From: Candidatus Woesearchaeota archaeon
GTDB lineage: Archaea; Nanobdellota; Nanobdellia; Woesearchaeales; UBA11576
NCBI GenBank assembly: GCA_018668595.1
Contig: JABJCP010000013.1
Location: forward strand, 128,116 to 192,115
Reading direction: 5' to 3'
DNA length: 64,000 nucleotides
Below are positions 45,990 to 54,607 of this stretch, in pieces. The notes under the pieces were generated by a model. The model saw only the letters and a list, made by a program, of their open reading frames with translations, did no database searches and was not told where the DNA came from. Made by a program: the position numbers and the translations under genes. Within the stretch, counting starts at the first letter, position 1. Each line of letters begins with the position of its first letter.

Positions 45990-46301
45990 TTGTCTCTGGA
46001 ATTAAATTACACAAATTATTTAAATTCTGAACTATTATCTAAAGCTATGATAGAAGAACTTGACGTCTTTAAACTAAACTATGCAGAACGCGATAACTTA
46101 AACAGATATACGGCTGAAGGATATGATACTTTTGAAAAATTAACGCTAAGAGATATGATAGGAAGATCACCCCGAAATCCAAGATCAGTTCTTGTAATAC
46201 GAATAATGCAAGCCACACTAGGCGGCGCATCACACGTAGAAGACTTTGCAAAGTACGGAATATCAGAACCGATTTTGTATAAAGATTTTTATGTCGAGTG
46301 A
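45990..46301 (+). CDS. Small soluble protein of unknown function
   Basis: 103 residues if TTG at 45990 is used, one base after the previous stop; ATG at 46047 would give 84 residues. The sequence (EELDVFKLNYAERDNLNRYT, then GGASHVEDFAKYGISEPIL) has no recognised domain. The tight junction suggests translation coupled to the membrane protein gene. Confidence 0.45.
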   Translation: MSLELNYTNYLNSELLSKAMIEELDVFKLNYAERDNLNRYTAEGYDTFEKLTLRDMIGRSPRNPRSVLVIRIMQATLGGASHVEDFAKYGISEPILYKDFYVE

Positions 46302-46306
46302 AATAA

Positions 46307-46663
46307 CTATCTTTTCTTATAACCAAATTTTTTATTATAAATATTGTGATCAATAATATCTAAAACAAATGCAATTATTTCTATTTCAGTTTCGCCATCA
46401 ACAACAGTATACAACATTCTCCAATAAGAAGGTAACTCTACGCGAAACAAATTTTTTATATAGTATTTTATCTTATACTCTGAAGGAATTAAATGCTTTG
46501 CGACAGGATTTCCAAAATGAGGATTACATTTTATCAAACTAATCTTTTGATTAATAGCTCTTAACATATTTTTATCTAATTTTGAAACAGCTTGTTTACT
46601 ATTCAGATACCTATACACTTCTTCTGCTTCAGGACTCAGTTTTATTCTTATTATTTTATCCAT
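46307..46663 (-). CDS. RelE/ParE-like toxin candidate
   Basis: 118 residues from the ATG at 46663 (the TTG at 46672 is less likely). The fold signature is a helix (SPEAEEVYRYLNSKQA), NPHFGNPVAKHLIP, then strands with NLFRVELPSYWRMLYTV and FVLDIIDHNIYNKKFGY. This end is characteristic of archaeal RelE-like proteins. RelE toxins cut mRNA on the ribosome. No antitoxin precedes it on the same strand; the divergent 91-residue HTH-type gene at 46732 could be a partner, but that is inference. Confidence 0.65.
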   Translation of the reverse strand: MDKIIRIKLSPEAEEVYRYLNSKQAVSKLDKNMLRAINQKISLIKCNPHFGNPVAKHLIPSEYKIKYYIKNLFRVELPSYWRMLYTVVDGETEIEIIAFVLDIIDHNIYNKKFGYKKR

Positions 46664-46731
46664 TTTAAACAAAACATTTAAATATTAGTATGTATTAATT
46701 AGTTATTAACTTGTAACTTTTATTTATTAAT

Positions 46732-47007
46732 ATGGCAATTCAAAAACAAATACAAACAATGCATTCTCCAACACTAAATACAGTCATCATGGTAGAGAAA
46801 ACACTACAAAATATGGATGACAGTGTTATTAATTTAGCTGAACTTAAACGAAAGCTACCTAAACAAGTTAATCATAATACTTTGAAAATAATTTTGGAAT
46901 ATCTTGAGCGCAGCAACAAAATATTTGTGACGATGAAAGGTATAACCTGGATTCATAACCCTAATGAAAAATTAATGAAAGCAGTTGAAACAGGTCTTGA
47001 GTTATAA
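46732..47007 (+). CDS. Small winged-helix-type protein
   Basis: 91 residues: TVIMVEKTLQNMDDSVINLA, ELKRKLPKQVNHNTLKIILE and YLERSNKIFVTMKGITWIHN. This reads as a winged helix with a wing and a final Trp-His strand, a type common in archaeal genomes. It may be a transcription regulator. It is divergent from the RelE-like gene and directly precedes a copy of the dispersed repeat at 47011. Confidence 0.55.
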   Translation: MAIQKQIQTMHSPTLNTVIMVEKTLQNMDDSVINLAELKRKLPKQVNHNTLKIILEYLERSNKIFVTMKGITWIHNPNEKLMKAVETGLEL

Positions 47008-47010
47008 TTC

Positions 47011-47098
47011 GAAAAAAGACTCAGTAATTTAAAACAGTTTTCTTTTTGTGATTAAAAGTTTTCGTCGAGAAATTAGAAAATTGAAAAATTTTTATAAA
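47011..47098 (+). repeat. Dispersed repeat R, copy 1
   Basis: About 88 bases beginning GAAAAAAGACTCAGTAATTT with the core TTTTCGTCGAGAAATTAGAA and ending in a TATA-like TTTATAAAG. The copy at 48559-48641 is nearly identical in the same direction. The remaining bases up to the HEPN gene (47099-47223) hold no gene that I can see. Confidence 0.6.
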
Positions 47099-47223
47099 GT
47101 TAAAAAAATTATGGTTTGATTAAAGTTGCCCCTAAACAAGAAAAATGATTAAACTCCAATTATAATCTAATGCGAATAATTATAACTGTAAATTGTAGAC
47201 CCTATTACTTTTGCGCATCAGAT

Positions 47224-47832
47224 TTATCTCCTCGATAATATATATTCTTCAATCAACTGTCTGAATTCTATCGCTTTACCCACGCTTTTTTTAGCTTCAG
47301 AAATCTCTGCAGTTCTATTCATTCGATAAGTAAACGCATGTCTCTGCTCTTTTTGTGTTTTCAAATCCCTAACACTTTTTTGCACTCTTTGTAATTCTAA
47401 AGTCTCGTCCTGTAATTCTTTAAACAAAGTAAGCGCCTTGGACATCCTACTAGTCGTTATTATGGATGGCTTCTTTTTCTCTAGTTCTGACCCCTTGACA
47501 ACATAGTAATAAATAAAAGCCAAACAAATCGTTTTATGAGTATCTTCTGTTCCTCCCTGAAGTTTCCTCCCCTCAAGCCCCAACAAATATTCAACTTCAA
47601 AAAACATAGAATAATAACTTTGAGTGATGATCCACATGGTTACGGCACAATTAGTTTCCAATTCTTTAGACTTTTCTAGTTTGTCCAAAAGATAAATTGC
47701 TAAATTCAGAGAATCCTTTGCTTTCTTTTTAGAATGTTCAATAAACTCAGATGTTGGACTATGCCACATACGCTTTAAATCCCACTCTTTAAATAGTTTT
47801 TTCGCCTGTTCAATATCCTTTTGTTCTAACAT
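47224..47832 (-). CDS. HEPN-domain protein of a HEPN/MNT module
   Basis: 202 residues, helical. The core ITQSYYSMFFEVEYLLGLEG and the C-terminal RHAFTYRMNRTAEISEAKKS fit HEPN proteins; the equivalents in the protein at 56307 are NISYYSMFFTATALL and RKIFTYELGKSAERTKAETS. HEPN proteins paired with MNT nucleotidyltransferases form toxin-antitoxin systems in which HEPN is usually an RNase. The canonical RxxxxxxH motif is not clear here, so its activity is uncertain. The start overlaps the end of the nucleotidyltransferase gene by 23 bases. Confidence 0.7.
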   Translation of the reverse strand: MLEQKDIEQAKKLFKEWDLKRMWHSPTSEFIEHSKKKAKDSLNLAIYLLDKLEKSKELETNCAVTMWIITQSYYSMFFEVEYLLGLEGRKLQGGTEDTHKTICLAFIYYYVVKGSELEKKKPSIITTSRMSKALTLFKELQDETLELQRVQKSVRDLKTQKEQRHAFTYRMNRTAEISEAKKSVGKAIEFRQLIEEYILSRR

Positions 47833-48448
47833 AATTTTTCACCATTGCATAATAAGATTCTACTCCAAAAAGTACAATTCCATGCTGGAAAACGCTTCTG
47901 CCAACAGTATATTTCTGGTTTAGCATGTCCACAAAATCTTTAGTTGAAATAATCTGAAAATCTTTTTTTGGGAAGGGATACAATCTTAAGACCTCTTTAA
48001 TTTTTTCATAATATTTTTCGATATCTCTCCTCTCTGGAACAATAAATAATAAATCAATATCTGAATTTTTTTTAACATCCCCCTTGGCATAGCTTCCAAA
48101 AATGACCATGGAATAAAAACTGTTTGACAACGATTCTTCAATATCTCTAGTTAACAGAATGAGCTCAGGATGTTTTTTTAACAAATTAGTTCTTTCAAAT
48201 AACATTGCCGAACTTAAATTACTCAAATCCGCCTGCTCAAAATCTAGCAAAATCAGATTAGCGCGCCCCTTTATTTCTAACTTAACCAAATTTCTCTTCA
48301 CCAATAAAGGAATTATTTTGTGGACAGTAACATAAGATAATCCTGTTTCTAAAGCTATCCGACGCTGGCTTTTGCTTTCCATCGGATTTCTCAACAAATT
48401 GCCGAGAATCCTATTTTCAGTATCCTGATAAATTCGCCCATTATTCAT
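47810..48448 (-). CDS. Winged-helix plus MNT nucleotidyltransferase protein
   Basis: 212 residues: an N-terminal winged helix (QRRIALETGLSYVTVHKIIP) and a nucleotidyltransferase domain with the full signature VIFGSYAKGD followed by NSDIDLLFIV (near residues 116-139). MNT antitoxins of this kind add AMP units to the partner HEPN toxin. The fused DNA-binding domain suggests the protein also represses its own operon through the palindrome at 48451. It is first in the two-gene operon and probably leaderless. Confidence 0.8.
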   Translation of the reverse strand: MNNGRIYQDTENRILGNLLRNPMESKSQRRIALETGLSYVTVHKIIPLLVKRNLVKLEIKGRANLILLDFEQADLSNLSSAMLFERTNLLKKHPELILLTRDIEESLSNSFYSMVIFGSYAKGDVKKNSDIDLLFIVPERRDIEKYYEKIKEVLRLYPFPKKDFQIISTKDFVDMLNQKYTVGRSVFQHGIVLFGVESYYAMVKNYVRTKGY

Positions 48449-48450
48449 TC

Positions 48451-48470
48451 AGTGTACAATATTATACACT
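48451..48470. promoter_or_regulatory. Palindromic operator of the HEPN/MNT operon
   Basis: AGTGTA, eight bases, TACACT, lying between the TATA box (GTATATAA, 48473-48480) and the ATG at 48448. It covers the expected transcription start, where a bound repressor would block initiation. Confidence 0.55.
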
Positions 48471-48558
48471 TAGTATATAAAGCTTTTGGTTAAGATTAGG
48501 TTTACTAAACTCAAACCATAAACTAAGCACAGATTAATTACACAAAGTCTTCTATTTT

Positions 48559-48641
48559 GAAAAAAGAGCTAGTGGTTTAAAACAGTTTTCTTTTTGCGAT
48601 CAAAAGTTTTCGTCGAGAAATTAGAAAATTGAAAATTTATA
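48559..48641 (+). repeat. Dispersed repeat R, copy 2
   Basis: GAAAAAAGAGCTAGTGGTTT through TTTATAAG, nearly the same as 47011-47098. The two copies flank the HEPN/MNT module as direct repeats about 1.55 kb apart. Confidence 0.6.
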
Positions 48642-48681
48642 AGAATTTTGAAATCAATCAAATTTGGCAAAATTCTCAAAA

Positions 48682-48703
48682 ATAACTTTAAAATTAAAGT
48701 TAT
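48682..48703. repeat. 10-bp inverted repeat
   Basis: ATAACTTTAA-aa-TTAAAGTTAT, a perfect hairpin in the 327-base gap between 48448 and 48776. It lies about 40 bases downstream of the TATA-like end of repeat R copy 2. It could belong to a short RNA made from that box or be a regulator site. No gene is seen in this gap. Confidence 0.35.
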
Positions 48704-48775
48704 CTTTCCCGTCGAGCCGAAATATTTTCAACCAAACTAACAAAGTTTAAATAATACTTCTTATTTTATTTTTTC

Positions 48776-49159
48776 ATGAAAACAAGACAACTAGTTATAG
48801 CAAAAGATAAAAATGGATTAGATGTTAATATAGATTCTATTTCCAATTCTAAAGAAGATAAATACTATTGTCCATATTGTAAACAAGAAGTGATTCCTAG
48901 ACGAGGTGCGAAAGTTGTTTGGCACTTTGCGCACAAAGATTGCGTGTGTAAGTATTTGAATCTTAAGACAGGCGATGATCTTTCTGATTCGACAATTGAA
49001 ATAGATGACATAAAAACAGTTTCTGTTTCAGAAGTTGAGTTTGAAAATAAATCAAGATATTTTATGTGTGTTCGATGTAAAAAAAAATTTAATAAAGAAC
49101 ACGGCACAAAATGGGATGCTAAAGAATATATTTGTAGAGAATGTTTTTTGAGCGAATGA
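48776..49159 (+). CDS. CoiA-type zinc-finger protein
   Basis: 127 residues. The first part, YYCPYCKQEVIPRRGAKVVW followed by HFAHK, matches the zinc-binding N-terminal domain of CoiA-like proteins (CxxC ... G ... HFAH). The second half has another zinc ribbon, MCVRCKKKFN and YICRECFL. The nuclease domain of full CoiA is absent, so only zinc-binding parts remain. A TATA-like GTTTAAATA 26 bases before the ATG suggests a leaderless message. A nucleic-acid role is likely; specifics are unknown. Confidence 0.6.
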   Translation: MKTRQLVIAKDKNGLDVNIDSISNSKEDKYYCPYCKQEVIPRRGAKVVWHFAHKDCVCKYLNLKTGDDLSDSTIEIDDIKTVSVSEVEFENKSRYFMCVRCKKKFNKEHGTKWDAKEYICRECFLSE

Positions 49160-49296
49160 AAATGAAAAAAAAAGGATTTAATATCCTATTTAATAATAAA
49201 AATCATTCTTTAAAGAAATCTTTTTATACTAGTAAGAACTCTTATATCTAAAACAAAATATATATACCTACATATAAGACGAAAAAAGGTAATTAA

Positions 49297-50514
49297 ATGA
49301 ACAATCCAAGATACAATCCCTCAATGCATGAATCTATTCACAGTTTAGATAATAATTTAACCCAAACTCAAGAAATTATGCTCCCTAATCTTACACAAGG
49401 CTATGCCATAGATACTATAAGCGCAGGAGGATACATTCGCGCAGTAAAAAAAGAATTATCCAATAGCGGCGAAGTATATACTCATTCTGAACTAGGCACT
49501 ATTCGAGATTGGCTCAAAAAAGCATATTCTGAATTCAAAGGACAAAAAAATAAAGAATTATTATCAGAGTATAGATCATCACTTGCAAGAATTTCCCGCC
49601 TACAGTTTCAAGCAAAAATGACAGAAGGAAAAACACTAGATGAAGTAGTAAATGATAATTCAACAAATGAATACCAAAAATTTATTTTAACAAAAAGTTG
49701 GTTAGTAAAACAAAAATATACTCAACTATATTCTGAAAATGGAATTAAATCAATAGAACGTACTCAAAGAAAATTAAATTGTCTAATTGAAGACAAAATA
49801 CAAACAGAAAGAGGAATTACTCCAGGAGAATACAAAGCATTTGATAATGCAATGGATGAAATGCAAAACATCAGATCAACATACTTAGAACAAAATACAG
49901 AACTATTATTACCTATTAAACCATTCGAGGAAAAAAATAAAAATATAATTCGAAAACCTGAACAAACTATTTTTCAAAAATGTAGCTCATATATAGGACA
50001 AAGAGCAATCGGAATTGCATTTGTAGTTGGAATAGGTATTGCTGCAATGACAATACCTTCTCGATTTAATCCTTCTAACTCTGTGAGTGCATCTCCTACA
50101 ACTCAATTAAATTTACAAAAAGAATATTCTGCCCAACCAGAATTTAAACAAGTTAAAAATAAAATTCCTAAAATACACAAAATAAAAAAGATTCGAAAAC
50201 CCTTCAAACCTAAAACAAATACTCTAAAGTTAGCAGAAAAAAATAAAGTAAAAATAAGAAAACCCTACAAACCAAAAACATTACAACCAGGAATGTATGA
50301 AATAAAAGGAGATGATAATTTATTTTGCTTAGCTAGAGAATTTAAAGGAGATGGGAACAAATGGAGAGAAATAGCAGAAGAAAATAATATAAAAGATATT
50401 TATTCTCTCAAACCAGGAACTATAATAAAACTTGAAAAAGAAACAAATAAAAAAAATGAACTTAATCAAAGACTTGCTATGAATAAAACTGTAATAATGG
50501 ATGTTAAAAACTAA
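49297..50514 (+). CDS. Membrane-anchored LysM-domain protein
   Basis: 405 residues. The N-terminal 230 residues are soluble and helical. A hydrophobic segment near 234-252 (AIGIAFVVGIGIAAMTIP) is followed by a basic linker in which IRKPFKPKTNTLKLAEKNKV is repeated as IRKPYKPKT. A LysM domain lies at about 335-385 (MYEIKGDDNLFCLAREFKGD, then IYSLKPGTIIKLEKE). LysM binds glycans containing N-acetylglucosamine or similar, so it probably contacts cell-surface polysaccharide. A TATA-like stretch is near 49256-49266. Confidence 0.75.
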   Translation: MNNPRYNPSMHESIHSLDNNLTQTQEIMLPNLTQGYAIDTISAGGYIRAVKKELSNSGEVYTHSELGTIRDWLKKAYSEFKGQKNKELLSEYRSSLARISRLQFQAKMTEGKTLDEVVNDNSTNEYQKFILTKSWLVKQKYTQLYSENGIKSIERTQRKLNCLIEDKIQTERGITPGEYKAFDNAMDEMQNIRSTYLEQNTELLLPIKPFEEKNKNIIRKPEQTIFQKCSSYIGQRAIGIAFVVGIGIAAMTIPSRFNPSNSVSASPTTQLNLQKEYSAQPEFKQVKNKIPKIHKIKKIRKPFKPKTNTLKLAEKNKVKIRKPYKPKTLQPGMYEIKGDDNLFCLAREFKGDGNKWREIAEENNIKDIYSLKPGTIIKLEKETNKKNELNQRLAMNKTVIMDVKN

Positions 50515-50567
50515 TTCTGAAAAATATTTAAAAAAAAAATTAAAAGTACTACATTAATTAATAATCC

Positions 50568-51800
50568 TCAAACAAAACTTCTCCGTTTGTAAATGCAACC
50601 ACCCACAATTACTAAGATTAACATCAGGGCATAATCTGAAAATTCTGGAACTCCTTGCGCAGACGCAAGAATATTTATCCTAATACCTGTATCGTCAGAG
50701 TTTGAAGACGCATCAATCACATAACCTGAATAATTATAAGTATTACCTATAGTCAAATCAGTTTCATTAATATAAAATTCCCACTCACCAGAATCATATT
50801 TGCGTAAGTTTGATAAATAAACTTGTTGAAGTTCCTCTTCAGATAAACTTCTATTCCACACTCTAACCTCATCAATTAAACCATTAAATTGTCTAGCATC
50901 ATCAAAAGGTGACCTGCCAAGTTCCAAAGGATATGTTGATGTTTCAATTAATGTGTAAGGTATGATTGTTGTTTTTTCAATATCTCCATCAACATATGCA
51001 ATTAAATGAGTTCCATTAAATGTTCCTGCGACATGATGCCAAGTATCTGCAGACATGACCGAAGTTGTTAATGCTTCGGGCCATTGATTACTATTATCTT
51101 TTGCAATTACAAAAGAAAGCTTTCCATTTGAACCAGTTCTTAAAACATATCCATGAGCGTCTGAATCATGCCAATCATCCTTCCCAATTATTGTACCTTC
51201 ATGAGAATTAGTCTCCCACTCATTTGCATTAATCCATGCAGAAACAGTAATTTCATTTTCAATATTCAAAGAAGCACTATTAGATATGTTAACAAAAGTT
51301 GTACTTCCATCAAAATCTAAAGAAGAACCATATTTTCCTGACGAATTATAACTTGAATTAATTATTTGTCCAGAATTATCATATTGTGAAAAATCTTTCA
51401 CAGTCGCATCATCTTCACCTAATGCTGAAACATTATCCAAGTTTAATATCAAAACTAATGAATCGTCATAATAAGTAAAATTATTCCCATTCCAATTAAA
51501 AACAAAATTATCCAAATTATCAGCATCAGTAATGTTAATAAAAACACCCAAATAATCAGTGTAAACATTAGTGTTGTTTAATGACGTTGGAGAAACAAAA
51601 GAAACATTAATATTTGCACCCATTGCAGAAACAGAAAGACCAACAGGTTCAAGAAATGGAGAAATTAATTGAGTTGAGAAAACTAAAAAACCAAAAGTAA
51701 GAAAACCAACTGCTAAAATAATCCAAGACTTAACGAAAAAATCATCCGAACTATTATTTGAATTTTCTCGTTTTTTATTTTGAATTTTTTTATTAACCAT
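50568..51800 (-). CDS. LamG-domain surface protein with PEF-CTERM-like tail, copy 2
   Basis: 410 residues from the ATG at 51800, two bases after the stop of the nearly identical upstream copy. An N-terminal membrane segment (WIILAVGFLTFGFLVFSTQL) follows a basic tail. A LamG/concanavalin-like domain covers about 130-330 (SLDFDGSTTFVNISNSASLN, ITVSAWINA, WHHVAGTFNGTHLIAYVDG). The C-terminus is VPEFSDYALMLILVIVGGCI then YKRRSFV, the layout of PEF-CTERM sorting signals cut by archaeosortases. LamG domains bind glycans or proteins. The ends are almost identical to the other copy, while the LamG cores differ. Confidence 0.75.
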   Translation of the reverse strand: MVNKKIQNKKRENSNNSSDDFFVKSWIILAVGFLTFGFLVFSTQLISPFLEPVGLSVSAMGANINVSFVSPTSLNNTNVYTDYLGVFINITDADNLDNFVFNWNGNNFTYYDDSLVLILNLDNVSALGEDDATVKDFSQYDNSGQIINSSYNSSGKYGSSLDFDGSTTFVNISNSASLNIENEITVSAWINANEWETNSHEGTIIGKDDWHDSDAHGYVLRTGSNGKLSFVIAKDNSNQWPEALTTSVMSADTWHHVAGTFNGTHLIAYVDGDIEKTTIIPYTLIETSTYPLELGRSPFDDARQFNGLIDEVRVWNRSLSEEELQQVYLSNLRKYDSGEWEFYINETDLTIGNTYNYSGYVIDASSNSDDTGIRINILASAQGVPEFSDYALMLILVIVGGCIYKRRSFV

Positions 51801-51802
51801 TT

Positions 51803-53059
51803 TCAAACAAAACTTCTCCGTTTGTAAATGCAACCACCCACAATTACTAAAATTAACATCAGCGCATAATCTGAAAATTCTGGAACTCCTTGCGCAGACG
51901 CAAGAATATTTATCCTAATACCTGTATCGTCAGAGTTTGAAGAAGCATCAATCACATAACCTGAATAATTATAAGTATTACCTATGGTCAAATCAGTTTC
52001 ATTAATATAAAAACTCCAAGAGTCAGAAGAAAATTTATTAAGATTTGATAAGTATACTTGCTCAATTTCAGATGATGATAAAGACCTATTCCATATTCTT
52101 AATTCATCAATAATTCCATCTCCATATTCAGTAGGTGTTGATCCGTCTAAAAAGAAAGTACATACAGTAACGCTAGCATTATTGGTTTGAATATTTTTAT
52201 CAGATTTAACTGTCGAATTAATTAAAACTCCATCTACATATAAAGACATATTCACATCTGAACCCTCATTAAACATCACACCAGAAACATAGTACCACTT
52301 TGATTCTGAAAAATATGTATTAGGAGGAATAGAAATAATCTGAAAATCTTCATCATAAAAGTATAACTGAAATGCATTAGTGCCGTAATTATAATTAATA
52401 CCAAATTGACTCACCATTGGCAAATTGTCTTGTCTTTTAGCAACAATACTTCTCCAAATAGAAGAAGATCTATCATCAGGTTTCCACCAAAATGAAATAG
52501 AGATCGTATTTGAAATGTTTAAACTAGGAGTGTCATCAAAAGTGATATAATTGCCTTGATCTGCTTCACAATCAAATCCACTGTTACCATACTTTCCAGA
52601 TGTTACCCAATTAGTAGAACTAGTGGAACCATTATTAGAATAAGATGAAACATCAACAAAGTGAGATGAGTTTTCTCCCAACGCAGAAACATTATCAAAG
52701 TTTAACATTAAAACTAATGAATCATCGTAATAAGTAAAATTATCTCCATTCCAATTAAAAATAAACTCATCTAAATTACTTGAATCAGTTATGTTGATAA
52801 AAATAGGCAAATAATTATTGTATGTTTGAGTATTGTTTGATAAAGTAGGAGAAACAAAAGAAACATTAATATTTGCCCCCATTGCAGAAACAGAAAAACC
52901 AACAGGTTCAATGAATGGAGAAATTAATTGAGTTGAGAAAACTAAAAAACCAAAAGTAATAAAACCAACTGCTAAAATAATCCAAGACTTAACAAAAAAA
53001 TCATCCGAACTATTATTTGAATTTTCTCGTTTTTTATTTTTAATTTTTTTATTAACCAT
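51803..53059 (-). CDS. LamG-domain surface protein with PEF-CTERM-like tail, copy 1
   Basis: 418 residues. Same design as the gene at 50568: basic tail with KKRENSNNSSDDFFVKSW, membrane segment, a Val-Ser-Pro-rich strand region, a LamG domain (about 140-330, with ISISFWWKPDD and SKWYYVSGVMFNEGSDVNMS) and the VPEFSDYALMLILVIVGG tail with a basic end. N- and C-terminal thirds are nearly identical to the neighbour, whereas the LamG domain has diverged or been exchanged. It lies only six bases after the Lrp/AsnC gene on the same strand, so that regulator and both surface proteins may be one operon. Confidence 0.75.
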   Translation of the reverse strand: MVNKKIKNKKRENSNNSSDDFFVKSWIILAVGFITFGFLVFSTQLISPFIEPVGFSVSAMGANINVSFVSPTLSNNTQTYNNYLPIFINITDSSNLDEFIFNWNGDNFTYYDDSLVLMLNFDNVSALGENSSHFVDVSSYSNNGSTSSTNWVTSGKYGNSGFDCEADQGNYITFDDTPSLNISNTISISFWWKPDDRSSSIWRSIVAKRQDNLPMVSQFGINYNYGTNAFQLYFYDEDFQIISIPPNTYFSESKWYYVSGVMFNEGSDVNMSLYVDGVLINSTVKSDKNIQTNNASVTVCTFFLDGSTPTEYGDGIIDELRIWNRSLSSSEIEQVYLSNLNKFSSDSWSFYINETDLTIGNTYNYSGYVIDASSNSDDTGIRINILASAQGVPEFSDYALMLILVIVGGCIYKRRSFV

Positions 53060-53065
53060 TTTAAA

Positions 53066-54037
53066 TTATTTTAAAATTTTATTAGGATAAAAAGTATACT
53101 TAAGCATATCTATTATCCTTATTAAATCATAATCTCTAATTATTATTGAAAACTGGTTTGTTAAATCCATTGTGAATTTTTTTAATTGATTAACATTTTC
53201 GACTTCTAAATCAATTTCATAATCCCAATCAGCAAGAGTTTTAACAATTGCAATAACTCTATTGTTCATTCTCACAAATGAGATTAATTTTTCTTCTTTT
53301 TCTTTAGAAATATTAGTTAAATAAATTAAAATTTTATAATGCGATTGACCTATTTTTTCCTGATTTAAAATCAAATTATGACCTAAAATAATATTCTCTT
53401 TCTTCAATTTCTTTAATCTTTGTAATACTGAATCAGATGATATGTTTAATTTGTTTGCGATTTCAATTGAGGATATTCTTGCGTTTTCAGAAAGCAGTTT
53501 ACATATATATTTATCGATCTTATCAAGAACAATTGGTTTTTCAAAAGGAACATAACCTGTTTTTTTAATTTGCACCCTTTCTTTGTTAACTAAATAATCT
53601 CTAGGAAAAAACTCACCACTCAAATTTATTGAAATGGATTTTTTCATAATAAATTTACTAAACTGTTCATACAAATCCTTAATTATACGTTGAAGCATAA
53701 CTTGATTATTAACATAAAGAATAAACGCAATATCATAATTACCTTCAAGATTACCAATCCAAGCCACATTCTCATTTTTTTCTAAAAAATTGAGTATTTG
53801 TTTTCTTCTTTGTTCATTAACATTTTGCAATTTTAACATTATTTGATAATATGAATTTCCCAGTTTAGTTGTGTTAAGAATTGTAAGGAATTTTTGAATA
53901 ACGCCTGACTGCTTTAATGCATTAACTCTATATCTCACAGTTTCCTGCGATATTCTTGTAGCTTTAGCTATCTGAGAAAAAGAAGCACGGGAATTTTTAT
54001 CAAGCACGTACAATATTTTTTTATCCTTAATATCCAC
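53066..54037 (-). CDS. Double-module Lrp/AsnC family transcription regulator
   Basis: 323 residues, two Lrp units in tandem. First helix-turn-helix: DIKDKKILYVLDKNSRASFS, with ETVRYRVNALKQSGVI. First RAM-like part ends near residue 150. Second unit starts near 172 (LDKIDKYICKLLSENARISS). It heads the transcript that continues into two LamG surface proteins; an AT-rich box (ATTTAAATATATAAAT, 54053-54068) sits at leaderless distance. Local control of those surface genes is likely. Confidence 0.8.
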   Translation of the reverse strand: MDIKDKKILYVLDKNSRASFSQIAKATRISQETVRYRVNALKQSGVIQKFLTILNTTKLGNSYYQIMLKLQNVNEQRRKQILNFLEKNENVAWIGNLEGNYDIAFILYVNNQVMLQRIIKDLYEQFSKFIMKKSISINLSGEFFPRDYLVNKERVQIKKTGYVPFEKPIVLDKIDKYICKLLSENARISSIEIANKLNISSDSVLQRLKKLKKENIILGHNLILNQEKIGQSHYKILIYLTNISKEKEEKLISFVRMNNRVIAIVKTLADWDYEIDLEVENVNQLKKFTMDLTNQFSIIIRDYDLIRIIDMLKYTFYPNKILK

Positions 54038-54152
54038 ATTTACTAATAATCTATTTAAATATATAAATATGTCGGAAATTAGTTAAAAAATGAAAGAAAT
54101 ATTAATATATATCTTGAAACTTGTGAATTATAAGAATTGCGAGGTGAAAAAC

Positions 54153-54431
54153 ATGAAACAAGACTGGAGAGATCTAACAATAACAAAAGTAAGTGCATAT
54201 TTACTAATTGGAACAATTTTTACAGGTTCAATTTTAGGAGTACAAAAAATTGAAAAAAACCAATTAAAAAAAACCTGCACAGAATTTGGATATTTAACAG
54301 AAAAAAGTCAGCAAGAAAAACAAGAATTTGCAAGAAAAAAAATCAACAAAGACTATCCTTGGTTAAGTAGTTATGTTCAAGAAGAGTGTACAAGAGACTT
54401 GGTGGAAACATTAAACGAATGCGCAAAATAA
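54153..54431 (+). CDS. Small single-pass membrane protein
   Basis: 92 residues from the ATG at 54153, which has GAGGTG nine bases upstream; the frame opens at 54090 without such a site. One hydrophobic segment near residues 11-31 (VSAYLLIGTIFTGSILGVQK), then a charged helical part with three Cys. Unrecognised. Confidence 0.6.
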   Translation: MKQDWRDLTITKVSAYLLIGTIFTGSILGVQKIEKNQLKKTCTEFGYLTEKSQQEKQEFARKKINKDYPWLSSYVQEECTRDLVETLNECAK

Positions 54432-54481
54432 AGAATAATAAATTAAATTAAGCAGCATTCAATATAAAAAATGATTAAAAA

Positions 54482-54590
54482 CCTCTTGTGGCAAGACATT
54501 CTTACCACATACAGAGGAAGCAGCACATGGCTTGCAAAATTTGTTAGGTTTACATCCGAAGCACATAGCTTGTTTTATTTATTCTCGGAT
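54482..54590. ncRNA. Cluster of hairpins, candidate small RNA
   Basis: A long imperfect hairpin at 54482-54517 (CCTCT-GTGG-AAGA with loop CAT and TCTT-CCAC-AGAGG), a short AAGC/GCTT stem after it, and a perfect ATCCGA (54554-54559)/TCGGAT (54585-54590) stem that encloses another AAGC/GCTT. It lies between a small membrane protein gene and a converging gene. A 55-residue reading frame (54471-54638) also crosses it, so coding is an alternative. Confidence 0.3.
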
Positions 54591-54607
54591 TATGATTATG
54601 AGTTAAA

